DNA from: Nitrosomonas sp.
GTDB taxonomy: Bacteria > Pseudomonadota > Gammaproteobacteria > Burkholderiales > Nitrosomonadaceae
NCBI GenBank assembly: GCA_016708955.1
Contig: JADJES010000003.1
Span: 248,001 to 312,000 of the forward strand
DNA length: 64,000 nucleotides
Direction: 5' to 3'
Made by a program: the position numbers and the translations under genes. Shown piece by piece: positions 1 to 7,698 of this stretch. The notes beneath the pieces are model-generated. The model did not search any database. It saw only the letters and a program-made list of their open reading frames with translations, and was not told where the DNA came from. Each line of letters opens with the position of its first letter. Position 1 is the first letter of the stretch.

Positions 1-1
1 A

Positions 2-541
2 TTGGGTGTATTGGGTGAAACTGGTCAGGGTCTCGTAGAAAAAACGGGGCTGTTAAAAGAAGTCGATTTTATTACCGGTACTTTTAGCAAAAGTCTCTGC
101 AGTATCGGTGGATTTTGTGTAAGCAACCATCCACAGCTTGAGCAGTTACGCTATATCAGTCATCCCTATATTTTTACAGCATCGCCGTCCCCGGCAACGA
201 TTGCCTCAACGCGCGCGGCATTAGTTCTGCTAAGCAAAGGCAGTGATCTGCGCAAGCAACTATGGAGCAACTGTACTCAGCTTTATTCGCAGCTCGAGGA
301 GACTGGCTACCTGCTAGGTCCTGACCCAGGTCCGGTAATTTCCGCCATTCTTGATACGCCGCAACAGGCGCTCCAGCTTTGGCAGAGCTTGCTCGAACAT
401 AATATTTATGTAAATTTGATTCTGCCGCCAGCAGCACCGGAAGGTAAGTCGCTTGTGCGATGCAGTGTAAATGCAGCACATACTACAGAACAAATCAAAT
501 ATGTTGGCGATACTTTTTCCAAACTATACAACATGATATGA
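2..541 (+). CDS. Alpha-oxoamine synthase family PLP enzyme, C-terminal part
   Basis: This is the C-terminal about 179 residues of a fold-type I PLP enzyme of the alpha-oxoamine synthase family (serine palmitoyltransferase / 8-amino-7-oxononanoate synthase / KBL). These enzymes condense an amino acid with an acyl-CoA and release CO2. The segment GTFSKS followed by GGF contains the lysine expected to hold PLP, and the preceding MGVLGETGQG matches the loop after the conserved DEAHS of the family. The N-terminal half lies upstream of the window. The wording around the lysine resembles serine palmitoyltransferase-like members more than BioF, but the exact substrate cannot be decided here. The first codon listed is only where the window begins, not a real start. 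Confidence 0.8.
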   Translation: MGVLGETGQGLVEKTGLLKEVDFITGTFSKSLCSIGGFCVSNHPQLEQLRYISHPYIFTASPSPATIASTRAALVLLSKGSDLRKQLWSNCTQLYSQLEETGYLLGPDPGPVISAILDTPQQALQLWQSLLEHNIYVNLILPPAAPEGKSLVRCSVNAAHTTEQIKYVGDTFSKLYNMI

Positions 542-702
542 TTGGGTCCGTAAATTTCCACAGCATAAAATAAGTATCTACATCTGTATTTTTGTTTGTG
601 AGTACAGGGAGCTCATCAATAAAGAATATTTCTAATAAGAAATTCATTTGTTTACTTTAATTTAGCCAGATCTGATTTGGTTATCTAAAACGAGGTACTA
701 CA

Positions 703-1353
703 ATGAAAATAATGCAAGCACTGGTATTAACATTATTTTCCTTCATGTTACAAAGCAATGCTTTTGGAATAAGTATTGTATACAGCGGGTTTGAATGCTT
801 AAATGCGGTAGATACAAATGACTCCACGCCCAAAGGTATACCAGTACAGAGCAAATTTGAAGTCATACAAGATGCTGGGGATGGTATCTATCGTTTAAGC
901 TTAACTGGCGGTATTCCTCGCTTTAATAATAATAATCATGATGTATGCATCGATAATGCGACCGCGATCGGATATTCAGGAATTCCTGCAGTAGATGGTT
1001 TGCCGCAACCTCTCGAAGCCATTAATGCAACTGCCTATTTTAATGGGCAGACACTGATAATTGTCGTCAGCTCGTTGTATACAGATTTAAGTGGCAGAAG
1101 GAATCCATTTTCTTCATTTAACACAAGCCTTGTCTTTGCTTTCACGAATACACTCATATTTGAGTTTGATCCTCGAGCATCTTCATTCAGTTTGAAAAAA
1201 ATGATCCGCAACCGAGGGTTCACTAATACCAGTGGATCGACGAATTCAATAACACCATTCCTTGAGACAATCTTGCCATCTTTCAACGATGAAGTGCAAG
1301 ACAAGCCCAAAATTCTAACACCGATAGCCAGAATCGAATTTTTACTGGATTAA
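703..1353 (+). CDS. Secreted protein of unknown function
   Basis: A 216-residue protein starting at an ATG preceded by CGAGG seven bases upstream. The first about 22 residues (MKIMQALVLTLFSFMLQSNAFG) form a convincing Sec signal peptide, so export is likely. The mature part is Asn/Ser/Thr-rich and I recognise no domain. It stands alone between the upstream PLP-enzyme gene and a convergent oxidoreductase-SelD gene whose stop lies 26 bases away. No function can be assigned. Confidence 0.7.
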   Translation: MKIMQALVLTLFSFMLQSNAFGISIVYSGFECLNAVDTNDSTPKGIPVQSKFEVIQDAGDGIYRLSLTGGIPRFNNNNHDVCIDNATAIGYSGIPAVDGLPQPLEAINATAYFNGQTLIIVVSSLYTDLSGRRNPFSSFNTSLVFAFTNTLIFEFDPRASSFSLKKMIRNRGFTNTSGSTNSITPFLETILPSFNDEVQDKPKILTPIARIEFLLD

Positions 1354-1379
1354 TCAACCCACATCATATGCAAGGCCAA

Positions 1380-3566
1380 TTAGTGATCTGTTAGTGTAAT
1401 AAGTAAATTAGTATTATATGGCGTGACACAGCCAATTTGCGCTGAAGTATAGCCAGCGGTGGAAAGCGCATGAAGACATTCGTCGGTACGCTCGGCGGGT
1501 ATTCCAGCTAGTAGTCCCCCCGCAGTTTGCGGATCGAAGAGTAGAGGATAGTTTGGGTGTTGCCCAGTGTAATATTGGCATCGGCTGGCTTGTTTATTGG
1601 CGGCATAGAGTATGCTTTGAATGCTTTGTAGGCTGCACTGTTGTGCGCCCTCCATGATTGGAATGGCGTCCATTGATAGGGAGGCGCTGCATCGAGAAGC
1701 TAACAGCATCTCCTGTAAATGTCCGAGTAAGCCAAATCCAGTTACATCGGTACAACTGCGTGCTGCACAAGAACGTAAGATGGTTGCCGCGGCCAGGTTA
1801 CTTTGCAACATATAAGCCAATGCCTGATCAAGCCATAAACCCTTGCAGCGTGCAGCCATGTTAGCAGCAAGTAAAACACCGTTGCCGATAGGTTTCGTGA
1901 GAATTAAACTATCACCGGGAGTTAGTCCGGATTTTGTCAGGGCTTCACTTGATGAGAGTGTTCCGTTAACAGTTAGCCCGATAGCTATTTCGGGTCCTTC
2001 ACCGCTGTATCCGCCAATCAGCGCAGTGTTTTCAGCCTTCAAGGTTTCTAATATGCCTCGCATTAAATGCAATAATGTTTCTTGCATAATAGGCTCGCTG
2101 CCGTAGGGGATAACGGCAGTTACCAATGCAGAATGAGGAATTCCACCCATTGCATAAATATCTCCTAAGCTATGAATTGCAGCGATACGGCCCAGCAAAT
2201 AGGGATCATCAATAAAGCTTCTAAAGAAATCAACGGATTGTAACCATCGAGTATCGGCACATATATTAATAATCGCGGCATCATCCCCTGGGCCACTGGT
2301 AATATCCGGATGAGGTTGGATGTCCAGCTGAGACAAAACAATCTGTAATATATTGCTGCTAACTTTTGCGCCACAACCACCGCATCGCATAGACTCGTTG
2401 GTATCGCTTGAGTTATCGGTGTTAACCATAGGTTGCGGATTGAAGCGTGCCATAAATGCGCGATCAATGTGATTCTTCCAAACCCAAACCCACTTTCCGC
2501 GCGCAAATAGTGCCCCCCGAGAAGCGATCGCGTAACGTTTTCCTGTCGTTATTAAGCTTAAAAAGCGCCGTTGCGGTTTAAAAGGCGAAAGCTGCCGATT
2601 CTCGAGCTGAGCGACAATATTTTTTGCAAGGATCGGGCCTTGACGGACAGCATAAACGCCCGCTTTGGGTAATGGCATAGGCATGAAAGCGGCGCTGTCG
2701 CCGGCAGCAAATATATCCGGATGCGAAATACTGCGAAGGTACTGATCAACTTGAATGAAGCCTCGTCCGTCGCACTCAAGCCCGCTTTCTGCAAGCCAAG
2801 GCTGTGCACTAGCATGTATGGCCCAAGCAGAAAAATCGTAATTCAGCGTTGTATCATCACTTAATGCCAGTTGGCGCTCGGTAACGGAAATGACATGTTT
2901 TCCACAAACTATGCGGATACCTAACGTTTGCAAGTGATGTTGAAAAAATTCCTGCACGCGTTCATTGTGAGCGCTGAGGATATTTTGATCAGCACAAATC
3001 AGAGTAAAGTCAGCATGAATAGCAGTCGTGTTGCAGAGCTTATAGTGCATAGCCAGTAGTATTTCTACACCCGCGGCCCCGCCACCGATTACGACAACTT
3101 GCTTTGGTTGACGGGATGTTTGAGCAGATTCAAGCCATTGGCGCCAATTCTGCAAAAATTGTTTGATCGGCTTAATGGGGTGGCCATGTACCGTGGCGTT
3201 TTTAATTTCAGTGAGTGCGGGTTGGGATCCAACATTGATAGACAATAAGTCGTACCGCATGGATGGGTACTGATGACAGTATATCTGCCTTGCGATTGGA
3301 TCGATACGTTGAACTTCGCTGCAAACAAACTGCACGCCAGCCCATTGACACAGTTTCCGTAAATCAATGTGACAATCTTCAAAGGTATAATGTCCAGCAA
3401 TTAATCCAGGTAACATGCCTGAATAAGGCGTGAGTGTATTATTGCTGATGAGCGTGACTCTGATACCAGGGATTGGGCGCATTCCCAATTTTTTGATAAC
3501 GGCAATATGGCTGTGGCCGCCGCCAATTAAACGTAAATCTTTTTTATGTGGTGTTAAGCCTATCAT
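1380..3566 (-). CDS. selD: Pyridine nucleotide-disulfide oxidoreductase fused to selenide, water dikinase (SelD)
   Basis: A 728-residue two-domain protein. Residues about 1-375 are an NDH-2/sulfide-quinone-reductase-like flavoprotein: the N-terminal LIGGGHSHIAVIKKLG binds FAD, VVVIGGGAAGVEI binds NAD(P)H and IFAAGDSAAF is the second FAD motif. Residues about 390-728 are SelD, which makes selenophosphate from selenide and ATP. GGCGAK holds the catalytic Cys and Lys; the second Cys of the E. coli CGC motif is Ala. GPGDDAAI and the Asp-rich nucleotide and metal sites are present. Such fusions are known in many bacteria; the flavoprotein may supply reduced selenium, which is an inference. No selA, selB, selC or mnmH is in the window, so the selenophosphate user (selenocysteine or 2-selenouridine tRNA) is unknown. 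Confidence 0.9.
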   Translation of the reverse strand: MIGLTPHKKDLRLIGGGHSHIAVIKKLGMRPIPGIRVTLISNNTLTPYSGMLPGLIAGHYTFEDCHIDLRKLCQWAGVQFVCSEVQRIDPIARQIYCHQYPSMRYDLLSINVGSQPALTEIKNATVHGHPIKPIKQFLQNWRQWLESAQTSRQPKQVVVIGGGAAGVEILLAMHYKLCNTTAIHADFTLICADQNILSAHNERVQEFFQHHLQTLGIRIVCGKHVISVTERQLALSDDTTLNYDFSAWAIHASAQPWLAESGLECDGRGFIQVDQYLRSISHPDIFAAGDSAAFMPMPLPKAGVYAVRQGPILAKNIVAQLENRQLSPFKPQRRFLSLITTGKRYAIASRGALFARGKWVWVWKNHIDRAFMARFNPQPMVNTDNSSDTNESMRCGGCGAKVSSNILQIVLSQLDIQPHPDITSGPGDDAAIINICADTRWLQSVDFFRSFIDDPYLLGRIAAIHSLGDIYAMGGIPHSALVTAVIPYGSEPIMQETLLHLMRGILETLKAENTALIGGYSGEGPEIAIGLTVNGTLSSSEALTKSGLTPGDSLILTKPIGNGVLLAANMAARCKGLWLDQALAYMLQSNLAAATILRSCAARSCTDVTGFGLLGHLQEMLLASRCSASLSMDAIPIMEGAQQCSLQSIQSILYAANKQASRCQYYTGQHPNYPLLFDPQTAGGLLAGIPAERTDECLHALSTAGYTSAQIGCVTPYNTNLLITLTDH

Positions 3567-3785
3567 TAATTAACTTATTCAGATTGCGTTATGGTCAGAA
3601 AAATGTGATAGTTCACATCGCAACATTATAAGGTAGTCCTTGGCACTATAAAAAAATTAAAAGTATTTCTATAGCTTTGAGGGCTAATTGAATAAGGGCA
3701 ATGGAGTTAATTAAATCTGTCGTTAAAGTGTGCTTCGTGCATTTTAACGACTTTTCACAAATTTATCTTTTTTAGGAGGGTGGCA

Positions 3786-4292
3786 ATGGAATCTAATAGA
3801 ATCAGTACATTAAAAGCTTGTGTCGTTCTGTTATTATCGGCAGGACTGTTATTCGGGTGTAAACCGATTTCTGAGGAAAAACCACTTTCCCCTAAGGAAG
3901 AAAGCAAAGAAGTTACTGCTGCACCAGAACCAGCACCTGTCGCACCACCTGCCGCCGCATCAGCGCCTGTTGAGCCAGCGACGGATATTGAGGAGATAAC
4001 AAGTATTGAAAGTCTTGGATCTGACTCAGCACCAGCACCAGCACCAGCACCAGCACCAGCACCAGCACCAGCACCAGAAATTGATGATGGAGACGATGTT
4101 GTCACAGTAACGCCCGCAATAATGCGTAAAGTTCAACAGGCTCTGGTAAATGCCGGGTTTAATCCTGGCCCGGTTGATGGCGTCAGTGGTGCCAAAACAG
4201 TATCTGCGATCGAAAGCTTCCAGAAACAAAATGGTATTCCAGCTGGTAAAATCACCAAGAAAACGCTCCGTGCATTAGGTGTCGATTTCTAA
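3786..4292 (+). CDS. Peptidoglycan-binding lipoprotein with Pro-Ala linker
   Basis: The start is the ATG at 3786, six bases after a perfect AGGAGG; an in-frame GTG six bases upstream overlaps that site and is less likely. The product has 168 residues. A type II signal peptide ends in LLFGC, predicting lipidation at Cys25 and outer-membrane anchoring. A low-complexity, Pro/Ala/Glu-rich linker follows, containing about nine Ala-Pro dipeptides encoded by a GCACCA hexamer array. The C-terminal about 65 residues are a peptidoglycan-binding type 1 domain (VQQALVNAGFNPGPVDG, then TVSAIESFQKQNG). It probably tethers the outer membrane to the cell wall. It is monocistronic, with a terminator just downstream. 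Confidence 0.85.
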   Translation: MESNRISTLKACVVLLLSAGLLFGCKPISEEKPLSPKEESKEVTAAPEPAPVAPPAAASAPVEPATDIEEITSIESLGSDSAPAPAPAPAPAPAPAPEIDDGDDVVTVTPAIMRKVQQALVNAGFNPGPVDGVSGAKTVSAIESFQKQNGIPAGKITKKTLRALGVDF

Positions 4293-4318
4293 AGAACAAA
4301 GATCAGCCTGTTTTTTAG

Positions 4319-4353
4319 TACATCAGGGGCCTTCGGCTCTTGGTGTATTTTTA
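4319..4353 (+). terminator. Rho-independent terminator
   Basis: A stem of about 12 base pairs (TACATCAGGGGC paired with GCTCTTGGTGTA, with some G-U pairs) closes a CTTCG loop and is followed by ATTTTTATT. It lies 27 bases after the lipoprotein stop codon and probably ends that transcript. Confidence 0.75.
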
Positions 4354-4744
4354 TTGATACATACGAAATTTCTAATGAGTAGGGTATTTGCTTGATTCGC
4401 GATACTGATGTTGTTTGTTCTGTTGCTTTAGCTGATTAAAAATATTTGCCATAGGAAGAGTCCTGTTCTATAGTTAATCTTAAAGGCTGGATTTAAAACT
4501 GCTTCAGTAATAATAGATTTATAGATGCTGAACATATCCATTTGTTGCGAATCTTTATCATAGTTTTTAAGTTCCTCAGCATAAGATGAGTCTCGTGTTA
4601 TAGAACAGACTGATTGCGTACTTAGTAATGTTCCCCAGATAAAAATTTTAGTTAATTAATTTTAACGTGCTTTGTTTTATTATTTATTATACTAAGTAAT
4701 ATTGACCATTAACTTGTTTTTGAAGTATTTTTGGAGGTTTGTTC
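4354..4744. other. AT-rich intergenic region before the hopanoid genes
   Basis: About 390 bases without a credible gene. The sequence is AT-rich, especially 4640-4730, which would suit the promoter of the hopanoid block. A strong Shine-Dalgarno site GGAGG lies at 4733-4737. No operator or riboswitch is recognised. The bases CTTGATTCGCGA at 4391 resemble one end of the dispersed repeat seen at 19.5-23.3 kb. Confidence 0.4.
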
Positions 4745-5863
4745 ATGGGAGTTCCTTTACGTCAACAGATTGCGGTTGGCAGTTATCTAATCAAGCAAAA
4801 GTTAAAAGGGGTTAAGAAATATCCGCTGGTATTAATGCTGGAGCCATTGTTTCGTTGTAATCTGGCTTGTGCTGGATGTGGAAAAATTGCTCACCCAGAA
4901 GATGTTCTTGATCAGCGACTTTCTTACGAAGAATGTATGCAGGCAGTGGATGAATGTGGTGCGCCGATGGTTTCAATTCCAGGTGGTGAGCCATTGATAC
5001 ATAAAGAAATGCCACAAATTGTTGCAGGCATAGTAAAACGTAAGAAATATGTTTACTTATGTACAAATGCGCTATTGTTAAAGAAAAAGATTGATGACTA
5101 TACTCCATCACCCTATTTAACATTTTCGATCCATTTGGACGGAATGAAAGAACGCCATGATGCATCGGTTTGCCAGGATGGTGTTTTTGATCGCGCGGTT
5201 GAGGCGATAAAGCTGGCATTAGAGAAGGGATTCAGGGTCACAGTAAACTGTACGCTGTTTCAAGGTGAAACGCCTCAGGATGTGTCTGAATTCTTGGATT
5301 ATGCGATGGAATTGGGTGTTGAAGCAGCAACAATTGCACCAGGATTCAGCTATGAGAAAGCGCCGCAACAAGATGTTTTTATAAAAAGTCAGGATACAAA
5401 GGTATTGTTTCGTGGTATTTTTGAATTAGGCAAAAAGCTAAAGCGAAAATGGAGACTGAATCATTCGGCACTTTATCTGGATTACCTGGCAGGAAATCAG
5501 AATTATGAATGTACGCCATGGGGTAACCCAACACGCAATGTGTTTGGATGGCAGAAACCTTGTTACTTGTTGTCGGATGAAGGCTATGCAAAGACTTTCA
5601 AGGAACTTCTTGATGATACGCCGTGGGAAAAATACGGTACTGTCAATAATCCAAAATGTGCCCAATGTATGGCGCATTGCGGCTATGAAGCTACAGCTGT
5701 TGAAGACACGCTTCAGCATCCATGGAAAGCACTAATAGCATCACTGAGAGGGCCAAGAACGACAGGCCCTATGGTGACTGAGCCTACTCCAAAATGGACA
5801 AACGAAGAAAATAAAATACCCAAGAAGCTCTCCGACATACCGGTGACATTGATTAACAAATAA
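4745..5863 (+). CDS. hpnH: Hopanoid biosynthesis radical SAM protein HpnH
   Basis: A 372-residue radical SAM enzyme that couples a 5'-deoxyadenosyl group to hopene (diploptene), the first step toward C35 hopanoids; this function is established for the family. The ATG at 4745 is chosen over an in-frame TTG at 4739 because GGAGG lies seven bases upstream and the family begins with GVPLRQQ. The 4Fe-4S motif CNLACAGC (Cys38, 42, 45) is intact, as are PGGEPL for SAM binding and the C-terminal cysteine cluster CAQCMAHCGYE. It is the first gene of a block with hpnB, hpnM and hpnN on the same strand. Confidence 0.95.
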   Translation: MGVPLRQQIAVGSYLIKQKLKGVKKYPLVLMLEPLFRCNLACAGCGKIAHPEDVLDQRLSYEECMQAVDECGAPMVSIPGGEPLIHKEMPQIVAGIVKRKKYVYLCTNALLLKKKIDDYTPSPYLTFSIHLDGMKERHDASVCQDGVFDRAVEAIKLALEKGFRVTVNCTLFQGETPQDVSEFLDYAMELGVEAATIAPGFSYEKAPQQDVFIKSQDTKVLFRGIFELGKKLKRKWRLNHSALYLDYLAGNQNYECTPWGNPTRNVFGWQKPCYLLSDEGYAKTFKELLDDTPWEKYGTVNNPKCAQCMAHCGYEATAVEDTLQHPWKALIASLRGPRTTGPMVTEPTPKWTNEENKIPKKLSDIPVTLINK

Positions 5864-5915
5864 ACGGCAATAAGGTGTTGATACTGGTTTATAGAATTAG
5901 CTACAAGTAAGAATA

Positions 5916-7047
5916 ATGGTGGAATTGGTATTGTATTTGTCTTTGTTTGGTGTTGTGTGCTGGTGCTCATTGATACTGTTACCGTGGCGTCCTTGGAGTG
6001 TCCGTGAGAAAATTGAAACGCAAGGCATTGTAGATTCCCATGGGACACTGGGTGATATTACCGTATTAATTCCAGCCCGTAACGAGGGGTCGTATATCCG
6101 GCATACGCTTAATGGTGTGAGAGCACAGAGCGAGAATTTGCGTATCATTGTGATTGATGATCAATCGGCAGATGACACGGCAGAACAAGCTAGGCGTTGT
6201 GGTGCGCTTGTGCTATCCGGTATAGCGCCACCCGCGGGTTGGAGCGGGAAATTATGGGCGCTTGAACAGGGTTTGTGTGAGGTCAGAACACCCTACACGT
6301 TATTATTGGATGCCGATATAGAGTTGGCTCCAGGGATTGTGATCGAATTACAGCGAAAAGCGCGCAATGAAAATATTGCGCTGGTATCATTGATGGCTGA
6401 GCCCCCTATGAAAAATTTCATAGAGCGTTTATTGATGCCTGCTTTCATATTCTTCTTTAAGTTGTTGTACCCTTTTGGGCTTGCAAATAAGCCGGCATCA
6501 CGGGTTGCAGCGGCTGCAGGCGGGTGTGTTCTAGTGGAAACACAAGCATTGCGTTCAGTTGGAGCTTTTGCCAATTTGCACAATGCGCTGATAGACGATT
6601 GTACTTTTGGCCACACACATCAAACGTTCAGGTTTGCGTACTTTTATTGGACTGAGTCTTGCAGCTCGTAGTCATCGTGGCTATCAAGACTTAAAGCCGA
6701 TTTGGGAAATGGTGGCTCGTACCGCGTTTACCCAATTAAGATACTCATTTATTTTACTTGTCAGCTGCACATTGATCATGACTTCCATGTTTTGGGCAGC
6801 ACCACTGGCATTTTTGCTGTTACCTGCTCAGGAAGCTTATATAGTAAGTACGCTAGCATGGATGGTTATGTTTATTACCTATATGCCAACTTTAATTTAT
6901 TATCAGCGTTCTCCACTTTGGAGTCTAGCACTGCCCGCAATTGGTACGTTGTACCTTGGCATGACTTGGACATCAGCACTGCGGTACTGGCGTGGGGAAC
7001 GCGCTTGTTGGAAAGACCGACGCTATGAAAGTAATACGAACAATTAA
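5916..7047 (+). pseudogene. hpnB: Hopene-associated glycosyltransferase HpnB, frameshifted
   Basis: A family 2 glycosyltransferase associated with hopanoid loci. The first frame (5916 to about 6608) gives an N-terminal membrane helix, VLIPARNEG, IVIDDQSADDT and LLLDADIEL, ending in ALIDDCT. The continuation (LATHIKRSGLRTFIGL, then WEMVARTAFTQLRYS and two membrane segments) is in the +1 frame and runs to 7047. The break maps to the TTTT run at 6605-6608: with one T fewer the two halves join without a gap into a protein of about 376 residues, the usual length. Its end overlaps hpnM by 23 bases. It is either a recent pseudogene or a homopolymer read error; the flanking hopanoid genes are intact. 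Confidence 0.85.
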
Positions 7048-7657
7048 ACTGATTGGGTGTTGCCTGATATTGGTAATGCTGTTACCAATTTCTGTTGCGT
7101 TGAGTACACCCAATTCAGAACCTGAGAACCCAGAGCAGGTTATAGAAAAATTACAGTCCTCCTTGCTTCAGGTTATGCGTGAGGGTGATAAATTGGGTTA
7201 CGAAGGGCGATTCAAATTCCTGGAACCGATTATTGATGAGTCTCATGATCTTAATCTGATTATCAAAACAATATTGGGTGCAACATACTGGTCGCAATTG
7301 GACAAAGAACAACAAGATTTGATCGCTGAGACATTTCGCAAGCTCAGTATTGCCACCTATGCTGGACGGTTTAATCAGTATGAGGGAGAGCAGTTCCAGA
7401 TTGTAGAGCAGCGTGCTTTGCCGCGCGAACAAGTATTGGTGCGTAGCCGGTTAACTAAATCGGATGGCGGTACAGTAAATTTTGATTACGTGTTACACCA
7501 AACAGACGGGCGCTGGCGTATTGCTAATATCCTGTTTGATGGTGTGAGTGATCTCGCAATAAAACGTGGAGAGTATCGCGCTATTTTGCAGCGGGATGGT
7601 TTCCAGGCATTGATTGATATGATTAGGGAAAAAATTGTTCTGACTCAGCAGAATTAA
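7025..7657 (+). CDS. hpnM: HpnM / MlaC-family lipid-transfer protein
   Basis: A 210-residue periplasmic protein of the Ttg2D/MlaC family as found in hopanoid loci (HpnM). The ATG at 7025 is preferred because the signal peptide (KVIRTIKLIGCCLILVMLL) starts there; it overlaps the end of hpnB. Family features are the helix-rich N-terminal half, then TYAGRFNQYEGEQF and the C-terminal WRIANILFDGVSDL. MlaC proteins carry lipids across the periplasm; here the proposed cargo is hopanoids together with HpnN, which is knowledge of the family rather than shown by this sequence. Confidence 0.9.
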   Translation: MKVIRTIKLIGCCLILVMLLPISVALSTPNSEPENPEQVIEKLQSSLLQVMREGDKLGYEGRFKFLEPIIDESHDLNLIIKTILGATYWSQLDKEQQDLIAETFRKLSIATYAGRFNQYEGEQFQIVEQRALPREQVLVRSRLTKSDGGTVNFDYVLHQTDGRWRIANILFDGVSDLAIKRGEYRAILQRDGFQALIDMIREKIVLTQQN

Positions 7658-7698
7658 TCGTCCGGTGATTTCATTTTTTTCTGAAGGTTTTCTTAAAC

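Noticed and set aside
4026..4229. Minus-strand frame rich in Trp-Cys repeats opposite the lipoprotein
   Set aside because: It is the antisense reading of the GCACCA hexamer array; no start site, signal or homology supports it.
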